A stretch of DNA of 64,000 bases, taken from Branchipolynoe longqiensis. Its lineage: Eukaryota; Annelida; Polychaeta; Phyllodocida; Polynoidae. The position numbers and the translations under genes were made by a program. This document shows, one piece after another, positions 55,201-63,836 of the stretch (its first letter is position 1; each line of letters begins with the position of its first letter). The notes under the pieces were generated by a model. That model made no database searches and had not been told where the DNA came from. It was given only the letters and a program-made list of their open reading frames with translations. Where the stretch lies: positions 36,464,590 to 36,528,589 of the forward strand of contig CM059199.1 in NCBI GenBank assembly GCA_030323885.1, written 5' to 3'.

Positions 55201-58200
55201 AATTTTTAAGTCATTGGTTTGACTCGACCAGGATTCAAAGCCACGACCCCACGATCTACCACACGGGAGACGGACGCTCTAACTCATTTGGCCATCCCGT
55301 CTGGTTATTGCTGAATTAAATGGCCTAAAATGGTTCCGGAATTGTCACTAATTAATTAGTGTAGTGGATCAATATACAATATTCACACGCATGTGCTGTG
55401 GCAACGCTCGCACAACCATAGTGTTCGTCATCGCCATCAGATGTCGCATGTTTTGTGAATATTGTGTATTAATAGTGACTTGACTAGTTTGGTACCATCA
55501 TTAAAATTGTCAAAAGGGTACAAACATGAACATTTTATTTTTCTTGGAAGCTCCAATGACCCGAAAGCAATATACTTTTGGAATTTTCAAAATATCCCAA
55601 AATTTGACCATTTGAAAGTTTGTACTGGTAATTTCCATAGCTTTTGTTTGCGCTGTGGCAACGGTCCTGATATCCATAGGGTTTGTCATCACAGTCAGAT
55701 GCCGCATGCATTGTGAATATTGTGTATTAGTGTTGGGTGATTAGATGCCTTACTTGGGTTTGGTGTCCTGTTCAAGGCTGCAACATCCACCGTCCTCTTT
55801 TGTCGGTCACCATAGCTGGACTTTATCGCTCCATCCATAGCCACACCATCCTGTCAGCATGAGACGAGGTTAGCCATATACGCTAGTCACACTATGCCTG
55901 TGACCACTTATACCCCACTCACACTATGCTTGCAACCACTTATACCCCAGTCCCACTATGCTTGCAACCACTTATACCCCAGTCACACTATGTTTGCCAC
56001 CACTTATATTCCATCCCCACTATGCTTTCAACCACGTATACCCCAGTCACACTATGCTTGCAACCAATAATACCCCAGTCACACTATGCTTGCAACCACT
56101 TATACCCCAGTCACACTATGCTTGCAACCACTTATACCCCAGTCACCCTATGTTTGTAACCACTTATACCCCAATCACACTATGCTTGCAACCACTTATA
56201 CCCCAGTCACCCTGTGTTTGCAACCACTTATATCCCAGTCACAATATGCTTGTGACCGCATATACCCCAGTCACACTATGAGTGTGACCACTTATATTAT
56301 ACCTCAGTCATCCTCTTTTTGCGACCACATACACTGCACTCACACTGTGATTGCGACCACTTATACCCCAGTCAGACTAGGTGTGTGACCACTTATACCC
56401 CAGGCACACTATGATTGCAACCACTTATAGCCCAGTCACGTTATGATTGCGACCCCTTATAACCCAGTCACCCTATGTGTGCGACCACTTATACCCCAAT
56501 ATTACTATGATTGTGGCCACTTATACCCAAATCACCCTATCCTTGAAATGAGTTATACCCCAGTCACACTATGTGTGTGACCCATTACACTATGCTTGCG
56601 ACCACATATACCTCAGTCACAATATGCTTGCGGCCACTTACACCCCAGTCACACTGTGATTGTGACCACATATACCCCACTCACACTGTGCTTGTTGCCA
56701 CTTAGACCCCAGTCACACTATGCTTGCAATCACTTGCGACCACTTTGCAACTGATCTGTGACCATCACAAAGGGACGATTGCAAAGTGGTCGGCGATAGT
56801 TGGTGATTGGTCGCCAACCAGTCGCTGATCGGCTGGTGACCGTCCGGCGATCTCTGGGCGACCGTTTTGGTCCGAAGGAGGTTGCAGATGTTGTACCAAA
56901 ACATCCTTACGACCAAATTGCATAGATGCATATATGCATAGATGCACAGATGCATAGATGCATAGATGCATATATGCATAGATGTGTAGATGCATAGATG
57001 CATAGATGTATTGGTGCATATATGCATACATGCATGGATGCATAGATACAAACATGTATACATGCAGATATGCATATGCATAGATGTAGATATGCATGTA
57101 TGCATATATAAATGTATGCATATGCATATTTGCATAGACACATACATGCATATATGCATAGATGCATAGAGATATGCATGCATATGCATATATGCACAGG
57201 TGCACATGTGCACATATACATATGTGTACAGACACATATATGAAGAGGTGCATATCTGCATATATACATGGATGCATACATGCATAGATGCATACATGCA
57301 AACATGCGTATGTGCCTAGATACATATATACATATATCCATGGGTGCAGAGATGCATATATATATAGGTGCATATGTGTATATATGCACATATGAACATA
57401 TGCATACATGCACATATGCACAGCTGTCCAGATGCATATAGGCATATGTGCATATACACATATATGCATATGCATATATACATATATGCATAGATGCCCA
57501 TGCATAGAATCATATATGCATACATGCATACCTACATATATGCAGTGCATATATTAACATATGCATATGTGCATATATGCATATATTCATATATTCATAT
57601 ATGCATATATACATATACACATATGCATATATGCACATATATACCTATGCATATATGTACTGATGCACATATGCACATGTGCATACATGCATAGATGCAT
57701 ATATGCACATATGAAGTTTTCGCGCCTGAACTCTTCATATATTTTCCTATTGACTGAGAAAACTGGGTGAAGGTGATATATAATTGTCATTTTCATAATA
57801 GTTTACCATTTTTACTATTAGGATCTTCATTTTAGAAGTTTGAATAATCCAAATTGCAAGCATGCCAACTACATGCGAATACTAAGTTTATTTACTGTTC
57901 TTATTTAATGTCATCACTATTGAACGACATAATTTTATCTATTTTCTGTACTTACTGTAATCCATCATGCATCAAAGAACAATGAACTTATTTGATTAAT
58001 ATTGATCGTGAAATTAATGTTCATTCTGAATCTAAAGCTATGGCGTTTATCCCTTAACCACGATGGCCATTGAGGGACCATAGATGACGTTGCAGCCACA
58101 TTTTTCCAGTTTTTCCTGTTCTGCACTGTTCTCTGGGACTTGCCAAACTCCAGGCCTTAAATTCCCTGATGTTGTTTTACCACCGTTTCCATAGTCTGGC

Positions 58201-59198
58201 CGGGCGCGGTGGTCTAATCGGTAGAACGTGGCCCTCGCGTGTGGAAGGTCAAGAGTTTGGTTCCCGGTCCGGTAAAGGCGATGACTTTCAAAGTGATACT
58301 GGTCGCTTTCTAGCCTGGCACTCAGCATTAATAGGATAGGGCAAGGACTGGTTAGCTCAGTGTCAGGAAAATGTGACTGAGTGGGATATCGGGTTATGGT
58401 GCTGGTGGCCTGATTTCCCAGTGGGGCAGCACTATAAAGTTGCCATGAGTGTGCACTCTCACAAGTCGGTACCCATCCTAATACAACCTTAGATGTTGCC
58501 AGGACGTGGAACTCCAACAACCAACCCATCCATAGTCTGCATTGTTGTATTATCACCCTTTAACTTAGATAAAAGTTTCACCCTGTACTTACAGTACAGG
58601 GGTGAAAACCAACCTATTAGAAATACTGGCAAAAGATTTCGACATGGGGGGGAAATGAACTGAGTGGGTAAATTCTTAATTTAAGAGGCAACATATATTC
58701 TTCACATAAATCTTCATATTTAGCCGCAACTTCTGATTTGAAAAATATAATAAACCATGTAGTTTAAGGAACTTTAAAAATAAAACCGACGGCATTTTAT
58801 TTCTATCATGTTGCATTTTTGCATTCTCACTCATTTCACCAACTCTGTGCCGATATAGACATTTGATCCTGGAACCACAGTTTCTAGTTCCTGTTCCACT
58901 CTAAAAGTATTTTTGTCCATATTTCCATTACGCTAGGGTTCACCCCTGTACTGGATGTATGGGGTGAATCCTTTATCTACCTTTAACTCTGCCTCACAAA
59001 ATGGTTTTGGCCTGACCTGATGAACGGGATATAACGACTTACCTTATTGCTTGACGGGATGCTGACCAGCATGGCACCAATAAGAGCCCCTGCTCCCAGA
59101 ATGCACCCGGTGAGGAGCAACTTCCGGAAGATGTTCATACTTCTGCTGGTGCTGCTGATCCCTAGAGATGCCAGTTGCTCTCTGATCAACAAACCCAT
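45971..59198 (-). CDS. Short-chain-collagen-C4-like type II membrane protein, five exons
   Basis: Exons on the minus strand: 59198-59043, 55850-55754, 54959-54894, 53101-52875, 46225-45971. All joins use GT/AG and phases match (0, 1, 0-completing, 0), giving 266 residues. Residues 1-52 contain one hydrophobic anchor ([21 protein letters not shown]) behind a basic stretch, indicating a type II membrane protein. The ectodomain has the family signature: [65 protein letters not shown]; ten ectodomain cysteines fit disulfides. The domain is named from sponge short-chain collagen C4, but no Gly-X-Y repeat is present here. Exon 2 instead has a basic QKRT stretch that might be a processing site. Function is unknown; adhesion or matrix roles are inferred for the family. 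Confidence 0.85.
46655..46850. repeat. 17-bp minisatellite in C4-like intron 4
   Basis: Units of AATTTGCAAAATATCAC, increasingly degenerate toward 46920. Gives repeated [11 protein letters not shown] frames that are artefacts. Confidence 0.85.
46995..47130. mobile_element. GCATAGTCC MITE fragment
   Basis: AAAATTGCATAATCCTCTGG and AGATAAATATATTAGGTTGATCATGG match one half of the family. Confidence 0.45.
47393..48010 (-). pseudogene. YR retroelement tyrosine recombinase remnant
   Basis: The N-terminal core-binding domain is visible in [29 protein letters not shown] (about 47980-47890). The frame is then lost. A C-terminal piece near 47640-47500 reads [13 protein letters not shown]...[18 protein letters not shown], which aligns with box II (normally H-S-x-R-R-G-G) but has Gln where His and Arg belong. 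It is not catalytically competent. Confidence 0.6.
48169..48789 (-). pseudogene. YR retroelement RNase H
   Basis: 206-codon frame with four acidic RNase H positions: Asp in [12 protein letters not shown], Glu in NHLEATNL, Asp in VNTDNQVS, Asp in [12 protein letters not shown]-type VVHKPGKN precedes the last. Open throughout, unlike its neighbours. Confidence 0.8.
48790..49831 (-). pseudogene. YR retroelement reverse transcriptase
   Basis: Starts near 49831 with a pre-RT region ([32 protein letters not shown]) typical of Ngaro-type elements. [18 protein letters not shown] gives RT fingers, [20 protein letters not shown] the first catalytic Asp, and YLNDFVGVA the YxDD box with the first Asp changed to Asn. 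Frames change at least three times between these motifs. Confidence 0.75.
50300..51150. repeat. Repeated linker in the YR retroelement
   Basis: Modules containing GCGAGCCGYCRCCTCCTTGT and GTGGCGACTTCTGAGGCGGC-like words recur at about 50445, 50530, 50760, 50860 and 51075. It lies between the gag-like and RT regions. Confidence 0.6.
51672..52523 (-). pseudogene. YR retroelement gag-like region
   Basis: Two pieces: [20 protein letters not shown] followed by a Lys/Arg/Ser-rich stretch ([13 protein letters not shown]), and, after a frame change, a helical piece ([35 protein letters not shown]). Similar in layout to the DIRS gag region at 14200. Confidence 0.5.
52693..52857 (+). mobile_element. 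SINE-2 3' fragment
   Basis: AATGGTGAAAACAAGACTATTC and GGGTCGGTAAAAGTGTAGGC to CTTGAAGAAAAAAAAAG. Its tail lies only about 18 nt from the donor site of C4-like exon 4, inside intron 4. Confidence 0.65.
52875..53101 (-). CDS. C4-like gene exon 4
   Basis: Acceptor TTGCCTATTGTCTATTCAG, 227 nt, donor GTGTGT. Two bases complete a Gly codon from exon 3. Encodes [20 protein letters not shown], then HPEWG, YGVEFST, and [14 protein letters not shown], the first half of the domain. Confidence 0.9.
53110..54320. other. C4-like intron 3, unassigned
   Basis: Besides exon 4 flank I see only AT-rich sequence with a possible repeated GATGCGGGC/ATGCGGGCAG word near 53431-53470. No extra exon. Confidence 0.3.
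54322..54440 (+). repeat. Dispersed repeat, copy 2
   Basis: Partner of 36010-36131: CACCTTGATTTTTGTATTACATC, TTGGTCATTATGACGTATTTC, GTGCCACATAGGCTACACTT. Confidence 0.55.
54720..54882 (+). mobile_element. SINE-1 3' half
   Basis: Ends GACGTCAGATATTGCCAGGATATAGAACCCC, only about 12 nt from the donor of C4-like exon 3. Confidence 0.55.
54894..54959 (-). CDS. C4-like gene exon 3
   Basis: 66-nt exon, acceptor GTGTCTTCCCTGTAG, donor GTTTGT. Two bases complete the codon from exon 2, then [21 protein letters not shown]. It supplies the Trp-Gly-Arg and first Cys signature of the family, in a frame too short to be found as an open reading frame. Confidence 0.85.
55147..55306 (-). mobile_element. SINE-1 5' half, type A head
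   Basis: CTCCTTGCCCTATCCTAATA to GGCCATCCCGTCTGGT, with B-box-like motif near 55234. Confidence 0.65.
55754..55850 (-). CDS. C4-like gene exon 2
   Basis: 97 nt, acceptor CGTCTCATGCTGACAG, donor GTAAGG. Phase 0 in, phase 1 out, exactly bridging exons 1 and 3. Encodes [20 protein letters not shown] and [12 protein letters not shown]. This juxtamembrane stalk replaces the collagen repeat of related proteins. Least certain exon, since it has no domain match, but both splice sites and both phases fit. Confidence 0.7.
55885..56720. repeat. 32-bp minisatellite in C4-like intron 1
   Basis: About 26 units of ACCACTTATACCCCAGTCAC-ACTATGCTTGCA. The middle is most regular; edges are degenerate. Frames through it are artefacts. 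Confidence 0.95.
56721..56930. repeat. GCGACC fold-back stretch
   Basis: GCGACCACTTTGCAACTGAT faces ATTGCAAAGTGGTCGGCGA, and GGTCGCCAACCAGTCGCTGA, GGTGACCGTCCGGCGA follow. Resembles the end of a fold-back element whose interior has been replaced by the adjoining arrays. Confidence 0.45.
56931..57715. repeat. ATGCATAG/ATATGCAT hexamer array
   Basis: About 780 bp of TGCATA words, alternating purine-pyrimidine and self-complementary throughout; changes phase many times. Tyr/Met/His/Cys/Ile frames on both strands are artefacts. Confidence 0.95.
57716..58044. other. C4-like intron 1, unassigned
   Basis: Starts with a GCGCAAA MITE terminus (TTTTCGCGCCTGAACTCTTC); the rest is AT-rich without an exon. 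Confidence 0.35.
58045..58190 (-). mobile_element. Possible non-LTR retrotransposon 3' remnant
   Basis: Minus-strand sequence homologous to 30043-30180 and likewise abutting a plus-strand SINE-1. Confidence 0.3.
58197..58530 (+). mobile_element. SINE-1, full length, type B head
   Basis: Head GGTGGTCTAATCGGTAGAAC and GAGTTTGGTTCCCGGTCC, complete body, tail GGAACTCCAACAACCAACCC. A good reference copy for type B. Confidence 0.8.
58566..58979. mobile_element. TAGATAAAAG MITE, complete
   Basis: Inverted ends TAGATAAAAGTTTCACCC and complement of GGGGTGAATCCTTTATCTA. Each end carries a hairpin (TTCACCCTGTA..TACAGGGGTGAA and TTCACCCC..GGGGTGAA). It ends 64 nt inside intron 1 of the C4-like gene. 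Confidence 0.75.
59043..59198 (-). CDS. C4-like gene exon 1 with membrane anchor
   Basis: First ATG in the open frame downstream of the TATA box is at 59198 ([20 protein letters not shown]), then [20 protein letters not shown], ending SSNK before GTAAGT. A second ATG at 59138 could serve; both give the same anchor. 52 codons, phase 0 end. Confidence 0.8.
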
Positions 59199-59299
59199 GC
59201 TAGCAGCTGCAGATCTCGGAGAGAACAAGGGCCTTTATGCCAACCGTGTGCGCGCCTTCACTCGCGGTTGAATCGTGCGTGTGTTGGGCCTTAATATGC

Positions 59300-59382
59300 C
59301 TTATATAAGCGTATCCGTCAGTCACGTGACATGCGGAAACATGGTGTGCACGGCGCATGCGGGCGGTAGTACATGTCACGTG
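59300..59382 (-). promoter_or_regulatory. C4-like gene promoter: TATA box and two E-boxes
   Basis: TATATAAG on the minus strand at 59307-59300, about 100 nt before ATG 59198. CACGTG at 59323-59328 and 59377-59382 upstream. Start of transcription would lie near 59270-59276. Confidence 0.6.
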
Positions 59383-59412
59383 ATAGCACCACCCCCTATT
59401 AATAACATGTCA

Positions 59413-59740
59413 CCAGATCCAGTCGCCGAATCGGTAAAGTGCAGGCCTCCCGCGCAGGAGATCGGGAGTTCAATTCCTGGTTGAGTCAAAACAATGACTT
59501 ACAAAATTGATACTTGTCACTTCCTAGCATCGCGCTCTGTATTAATAGGATACCATATTGATGGACTGGCTAGCTCAGTGTCAGGATAATGTGACTGAGT
59601 GGGATATCGGGTAAAGGTGCCAGCAGCCTGATTTCCCAGTGGGACAACACTATAAAGTTGCTATGAGTGTGCACTGTCACAAGTCGGTACCCATCCTGAT
59701 GTGACCTTAGATGTAGCCAGGACGTAAAGTCCAAACAATG
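59413..59740 (+). mobile_element. SINE-1, full length, type B head
   Basis: Head CAGTCGCCGAATCGGTAAAG and GGGAGTTCAATTCCTGGTTG, complete body, tail GTAAAGTCCAAACAATGGG. It begins just upstream of the C4-like promoter. Confidence 0.75.
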
Positions 59741-59754
59741 GGACCAACTACTAC

Positions 59755-59961
59755 ATTGTTTGTCTGTTGTTTTACATCATAGCATAAGGTAATATCAGGA
59801 TGGGCGCCACCTTGTGACAGTGCTCACTCATGGCGACTTTATAGTGCTGCCCAACTGGGAGACCAGGCCACCGGAAGCATGACCCGATATCTCACACAGT
59901 CACATTATCCTGACACTGTGCTAACCGGTCCTCTCCTAGTAATGTTGAGCATCAGACTAGG
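59755..59961 (-). mobile_element. SINE-1, head missing
   Basis: Tail TTGTTTGTCTGTTGTTTTAC, body to TTGAGCATCAGACTAGG. Tail-to-tail with the previous copy. Confidence 0.65.
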
Positions 59962-59964
59962 TTG

Positions 59965-60100
59965 ATTGATTGGTGGTTGCTTTATACCCTGTCGGTGGTG
60001 AGACAAGTGTTACTTGTCATTGCTCCGACTCGGCTGGGATTCGAACTCCCGACCTTTCGCACGGGAAGCCTCCGCTCTACCGATTCAGCCACCTCGTCAA
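59965..60100 (-). mobile_element. tRNA-like SINE head
   Basis: Complement of CTGGGATTCGAACTCCCGAC (B box) and CCTCCGCTCTACCGATTCAGC (A box). It follows GGTTGCTTTATACC rather than a SINE-1 body, so it may be a third SINE type. Confidence 0.45.
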
Positions 60101-60239
60101 GTTTCTGACATAATATATTAGATTTGCAAATATGACGATATGAGGCAGTGGACCTTAAAAGTTGCATCACCTAAGTTTATTTGAACCTTTGGAGATAAAT
60201 GTGTTAGGTTGATTGTTATAATCTACATTGCTTTAGTTA

Positions 60240-60602
60240 AAGCGAGGATTCCTTACACGTGGTATGTGGCATACGAATGCAAATGTGGCATGCAGCATGC
60301 GGCATGCGGCATGCGGCATGCGAACAGGTTTGGTCCTTTCACCCACACCCACAACCACACCCACACATAGTGTCAGGTTTCTCTAACACTGTTTCCTATG
60401 GCAAATGCAGCAGCATTCACATTCGCATGCCGCACCTATGGCTACATGGACCGATTCAGTTGCCGCATTCGCATTCGCATTCGCAATCGTATTCGCATTC
60501 AGGGGCATGGAATCGCCCCCAATGACTTGGATGCTTTTCGATTTGTTGCCGCATTCGAATTCGCATTTGCATGCCGCATACCACATGTAAGGAATGTAGC
60601 CT
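60240..60602. mobile_element. Harbinger-like MITE of ATGCGG words, TTA duplication
   Basis: Inverted ends AAGCGAGGATTCCTTACACG and complement of CATGTAAGGAATGTAGCCT; TTA on both sides (60237-60239, 60603-60605). The interior is GCATGCGG and GCATTCGCATTCGC words. Same family as 3946-4684. Confidence 0.7.
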
Positions 60603-60857
60603 TTAGTTTGAAGTATCCTTAGATGTTGCCACTATGTAAAACTCCAACAAACTAATCATTGTGATGACTGGTGCTTCCGCATCTGTCAATGAGAATTTGG
60701 GGAAAACCCGGCGGTCTACGATGATGTCAGCCGAGGATCAAGTGCAACCGACTCTTCTAGTCTGTCCTGACCCTAAGTCCTCATTCTGGGTGTGACCAAG
60801 TGGTCGTCACTCGTTCCCGCATTTTACACTCTCAGCTAATTCATGCATTTGTGTTCT

Positions 60858-61157
60858 CTGTGGCAGTGTGGTTAGAGTGTCTGACTATGGTCTAGGTCAG
60901 ACTCCTAATCTGAAGGTCAGAGGTTCAATTCCCCATGCCCCCACCTCTGCCAATTTGGATTTCCACTGCTGTGTATAACATACAGCGTTATCAAAGGCCA
61001 GTTGCTCTCATATCATGTCTATGTGGTGTGGGAGCCTAAAAATCCCTTGGGTCGGTAAAAGTGTAGGCTCGGGCTTTCTATCGACAAAGTGGCTAATGGT
61101 GAAAACAAGTCTATTCTGACTTATCCATGATAGGCAGTATAAATCTTCAAGAAAAAA
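60858..61157 (+). mobile_element. SINE-2, full length
   Basis: Head GTGGTTAGAGTGTCTGACTA and GAGGTTCAATTCCCCATGCC, body GTGTGGGAGCCTAAAAATCCC, tail CTTCAAGAAAAAATTAAAAA. Reference copy of the second SINE family. Confidence 0.75.
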
Positions 61158-61189
61158 TTAAAAATTGTTACACAAGGGAGAATCACACC

Positions 61190-61300
61190 TTGTTTGTTTC
61201 TTTTTTGTTGTTTTACATCCTAGCAACATATGGATGCTACCTTTTAGTTAGTTTTTTTGTTTTACCTCCTAGCAAAATCTAAGGTCATATCAGAACGTTT
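61190..61300 (-). mobile_element. Stacked SINE-1 tails
   Basis: Two successive tail fragments (TTTTTGTTGTTTTACATCCTAGC and TTTTTTTGTTTTACCTCC) precede the full copy, suggesting repeated insertion at the T-rich tail. Confidence 0.5.
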
Positions 61301-61640
61301 TGTTTGTTTGTTGTTGTTTTGCATCCTAGCAACATCTAAGGTCATATCAGAACGGGTAACGACTTGTGACAGTGCACACTCATGGTGACATTATAGTGCT
61401 ACCCCACTGGGAAACCAGGCTACTGGCACCATGACCCGATATCCCACTCAGTCACATTATCCTGATACTGAGCCAACCAGTCCTTGCCCTATCCTAATAA
61501 TGCCGAGCACCAGGCTAGGAAGCAACACCTATCTATTTTTAAGTCATTGGTTTGACTGGACCAGGGTTCGTACCCATGACCCCACGATCTACCATCACGG
61601 GAGACGGATGCTCTAACTCATTCGGCCCTCCAGTCTGGTC
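61300..61640 (-). mobile_element. SINE-1, full length, type A head
   Basis: Tail TTTGTTTGTTGTTGTTTTGC to CGGCCCTCCAGTCTGGTC; B-box-like GGGTTCGTACCC complement near 61565. Confidence 0.75.
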
Positions 61641-61855
61641 TTTTATAGTGCTGCCCCACTTGGAGACCAGGGTCATTGGCACCATTATCTGATATCCCAC
61701 TCAGTCACATTATCCCAATACTGAGTTATCAATTCCATGCCCTATCCTAGTGATACAGAGCAAGTGTACATTGTGTATGTCATTGTCTTGACTCTGCTTG
61801 GATTCGAACAACCGTCCGCACGGAAAGTCTGCCCTGTTGCCATTCCGGAACCGGG
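61641..61855 (-). mobile_element. SINE-1 without tail, diverged
   Basis: TATAGTGCTGCCCCACTTGG through CTTGGATTCGAACAACCGTCC. The head is of type B shape (CACGGAAAGTCTGCCCTGTTGCC). Confidence 0.55.
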
Positions 61856-61959
61856 ACCAGTGTCCCGGCAGCACTATATCAGCGATAGACCTGCTAAGCA
61901 ACCACATAGAAAAAGTGCTGGATTGCTGAGATATGAATATATTGACCTGGATTCTTAAT

Positions 61960-62180
61960 CTAAGTAGCTAACTATATCATTCAAATAACTATCTCTCATA
62001 ACCCACTACTTTTGATGCGCAGAATTGATGAAACCACGGACATCTAAAAGTAGAATGGATATAATGCAGTGACCTCCATGTCGGTTGTTGTGCATTCTCT
62101 CCCAGTTCATCAACTCTACGCAAAGATAATTACAGACTGCAAATTTAAACCCGGATCTACACAGCTTGTTGACAGTTGAT
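61960..62180. mobile_element. TAGATAAAAG MITE, diverged fragment
   Basis: CCACTACTTTTGATGC, TTGTGCATTCTCTCCCAGTTCATCAACTCT match the interior of 40094 and 58566 at lower identity; no clear ends. Confidence 0.35.
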
Positions 62181-62321
62181 TCTTATCGAAATAGTTTTGC
62201 TCACATTGGTTGTCGAACACGCCTACTCAGAGTAAATTGATATTTACGTATGTTCAAATCAGTGCCACCGTGTTTTCAAAAGCTGAGAGTCTTACATTTA
62301 AAGCTTCTACATAGACACTAC

Positions 62322-62410
62322 AACCTGATATCATACTCAGCCATAACATCCTTGAAGCTGAGCTAACCAATATATGCCACATCCTGGTAATGTAGAACAC
62401 CGGGCGGGGA
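62322..62410 (-). mobile_element. SINE-1 body fragment
   Basis: CTGATATCATACTCAGCCATA and GCTGAGCTAACCAATATATGCC. Confidence 0.4.
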
Positions 62411-62440
62411 ACGTACTGCCAAGTACCAAGTTTGATTTTA

Positions 62441-63646
62441 GCGCCCATACCATGCGATCGTGGGTTCGAACCATGGTCGTGTCAAACCGATGACTTAAAA
62501 ATTGATACTTCTTGCTGGGTCGTTCTCAGAAGTTGTGTACCAATAGTGTGACATCAGTACCACAAAATCAAAATGCTGCCAAAGTCCTATATACAAGTTT
62601 CCTCAATGTGTATGTCCTTTTGCATCTGAATAATTGAAAATAAACATATTCTGGCATTTTTAAGTAGGTCAAATGATGCTCACACCCAATAAATAGCAGT
62701 ATAGCATGGCAGCCAATCTGACTCCAAAATCAAATATTTTCCACGCAAAACTTGACATGTTTAGGAAATTTCACATGCCACTTGCTGTATAAACAGTAGT
62801 AATAATAAGTTGAAACTTCATTGCTATGGTTTTGTCTTATTTGTGAATATTAAAGAGAAAAGCAAAATAATATTAGCACGGTAACAGTCAAAGTGGAAAC
62901 AAAAATTGTACACAAATGTTCGGCTCAAATTTCAATGTTTATAGGCAATTTCAGGATTTATCTTTTACTATACCATAACTGGGTCCATGCATAGAGTGTC
63001 AAATGGTGAAAATAGTTCCTGTACTGTGTGTTTGATACAGAGTTTCATAGTACTTGCAAGTGGAAACGAAATGTCACGATGTTAATGACTCCAGAAAAGG
63101 TTAACTATTTCATGATTTGTTTTTTAATGTTTAGAAATAAATGTCTTAAACTTAATGAAGACATTGTAAATGACCATTTGAAGTGAAATGAGCTGTTGTT
63201 CAGAGGTTTTCATTAAGTTTGTGACACTTTATTTTCAATGCTGTTGACAATGTCACAAATTAGTTATGTAATTGTCGATGTATTTAGCTACATCCATACC
63301 AATAAGATACATAATACACAATATTAACATTTACTTTTGATCTAAAATATCTCCCACAGTATTGGGCTAAATGATGAAATCTAAATATTGACACTCCAAT
63401 AATGGGTTTCTTTGAAATATGCATTTCAAGTAGACTACCTCAAGCGGTACACAGTTTCTGAGAACGACCCTGCTTCCTAGCCAGCTGCTCGACTGTATTA
63501 GCATAGGGCAAGGACTGCTTGGCTCAGTGTCAGGATAATGTGACTGAGTGGGATCTCAGGTCATGGTGCTGGCGGCCTGGTCTCCCAGTGGGGCAGTATT
63601 ATAAAATTGCCATGAGGGTGCAAGTCGGTACCCGTCTTGATATAAC
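62441..63646 (+). mobile_element. SINE-1 split by a 954-bp element
   Basis: Plus-strand head at 62441-62516 (GCGATCGTGGGTTCGAACC, GATGACTTAAAAATTGATACTT) and body resuming at 63471 (TGCTTCCTAGCC) to 63646. The two parts join into a normal SINE-1 if 62517-63470 is removed. Confidence 0.75.
62517..63470. mobile_element. 954-bp non-autonomous DNA element
   Basis: Inverted ends GGGTCGTTCTCAGAAGTTGT and complement of ACAGTTTCTGAGAACGACCC match at 24 of 26 positions. The SINE word TGCT is present on both sides (62513-62516, 63471-63474), consistent with a short target duplication. The interior is AT-rich with no long frame. Family unknown to me. Confidence 0.75.
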
Positions 63647-63836
63647 ACTGAGCCAACCAGTCCTTACCCTATCCTAATAATGCCAGGTGCCAAGCTAGGA
63701 AGCGACAAATATCAGTTCTTATGGCATTGGTTTGACTCAACCTGGATTCGAACCCACAAACTCATGGGTTCGGATCTCCCGATCTCCCAAAACAGGAGAC
63801 GGACGCTCTACTCATTCGGCCACCCCAACTGGTACC
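63647..63836 (-). mobile_element. SINE-1 5' half with duplicated-palindrome head
   Basis: CTGAGCCAACCAGTCC through ACTCATGGGTTCGGATCTCC and GGCCACCCCAACTGG. Same head variant as 1991 and 5745. Confidence 0.65.

Noticed and set aside
55885..56720. CRISPR-like array (regular 32-bp repeats)
   Set aside because: Repeats are contiguous with no unique spacers, and the DNA is animal; it is a minisatellite.
56713..57800. Tyr/Met/His/Cys/Ile-rich frames up to 261 codons
   Set aside because: Produced by the ATGCAT hexamer array on both strands; no domain or splice evidence.
59047..59271. Plus-strand 74-codon frame with a hydrophobic stretch ([15 protein letters not shown]) resembling a signal peptide
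   Set aside because: It is the antisense shadow of the C4-like exon 1, whose minus-strand frame has a TATA box, donor site and matching downstream exons.
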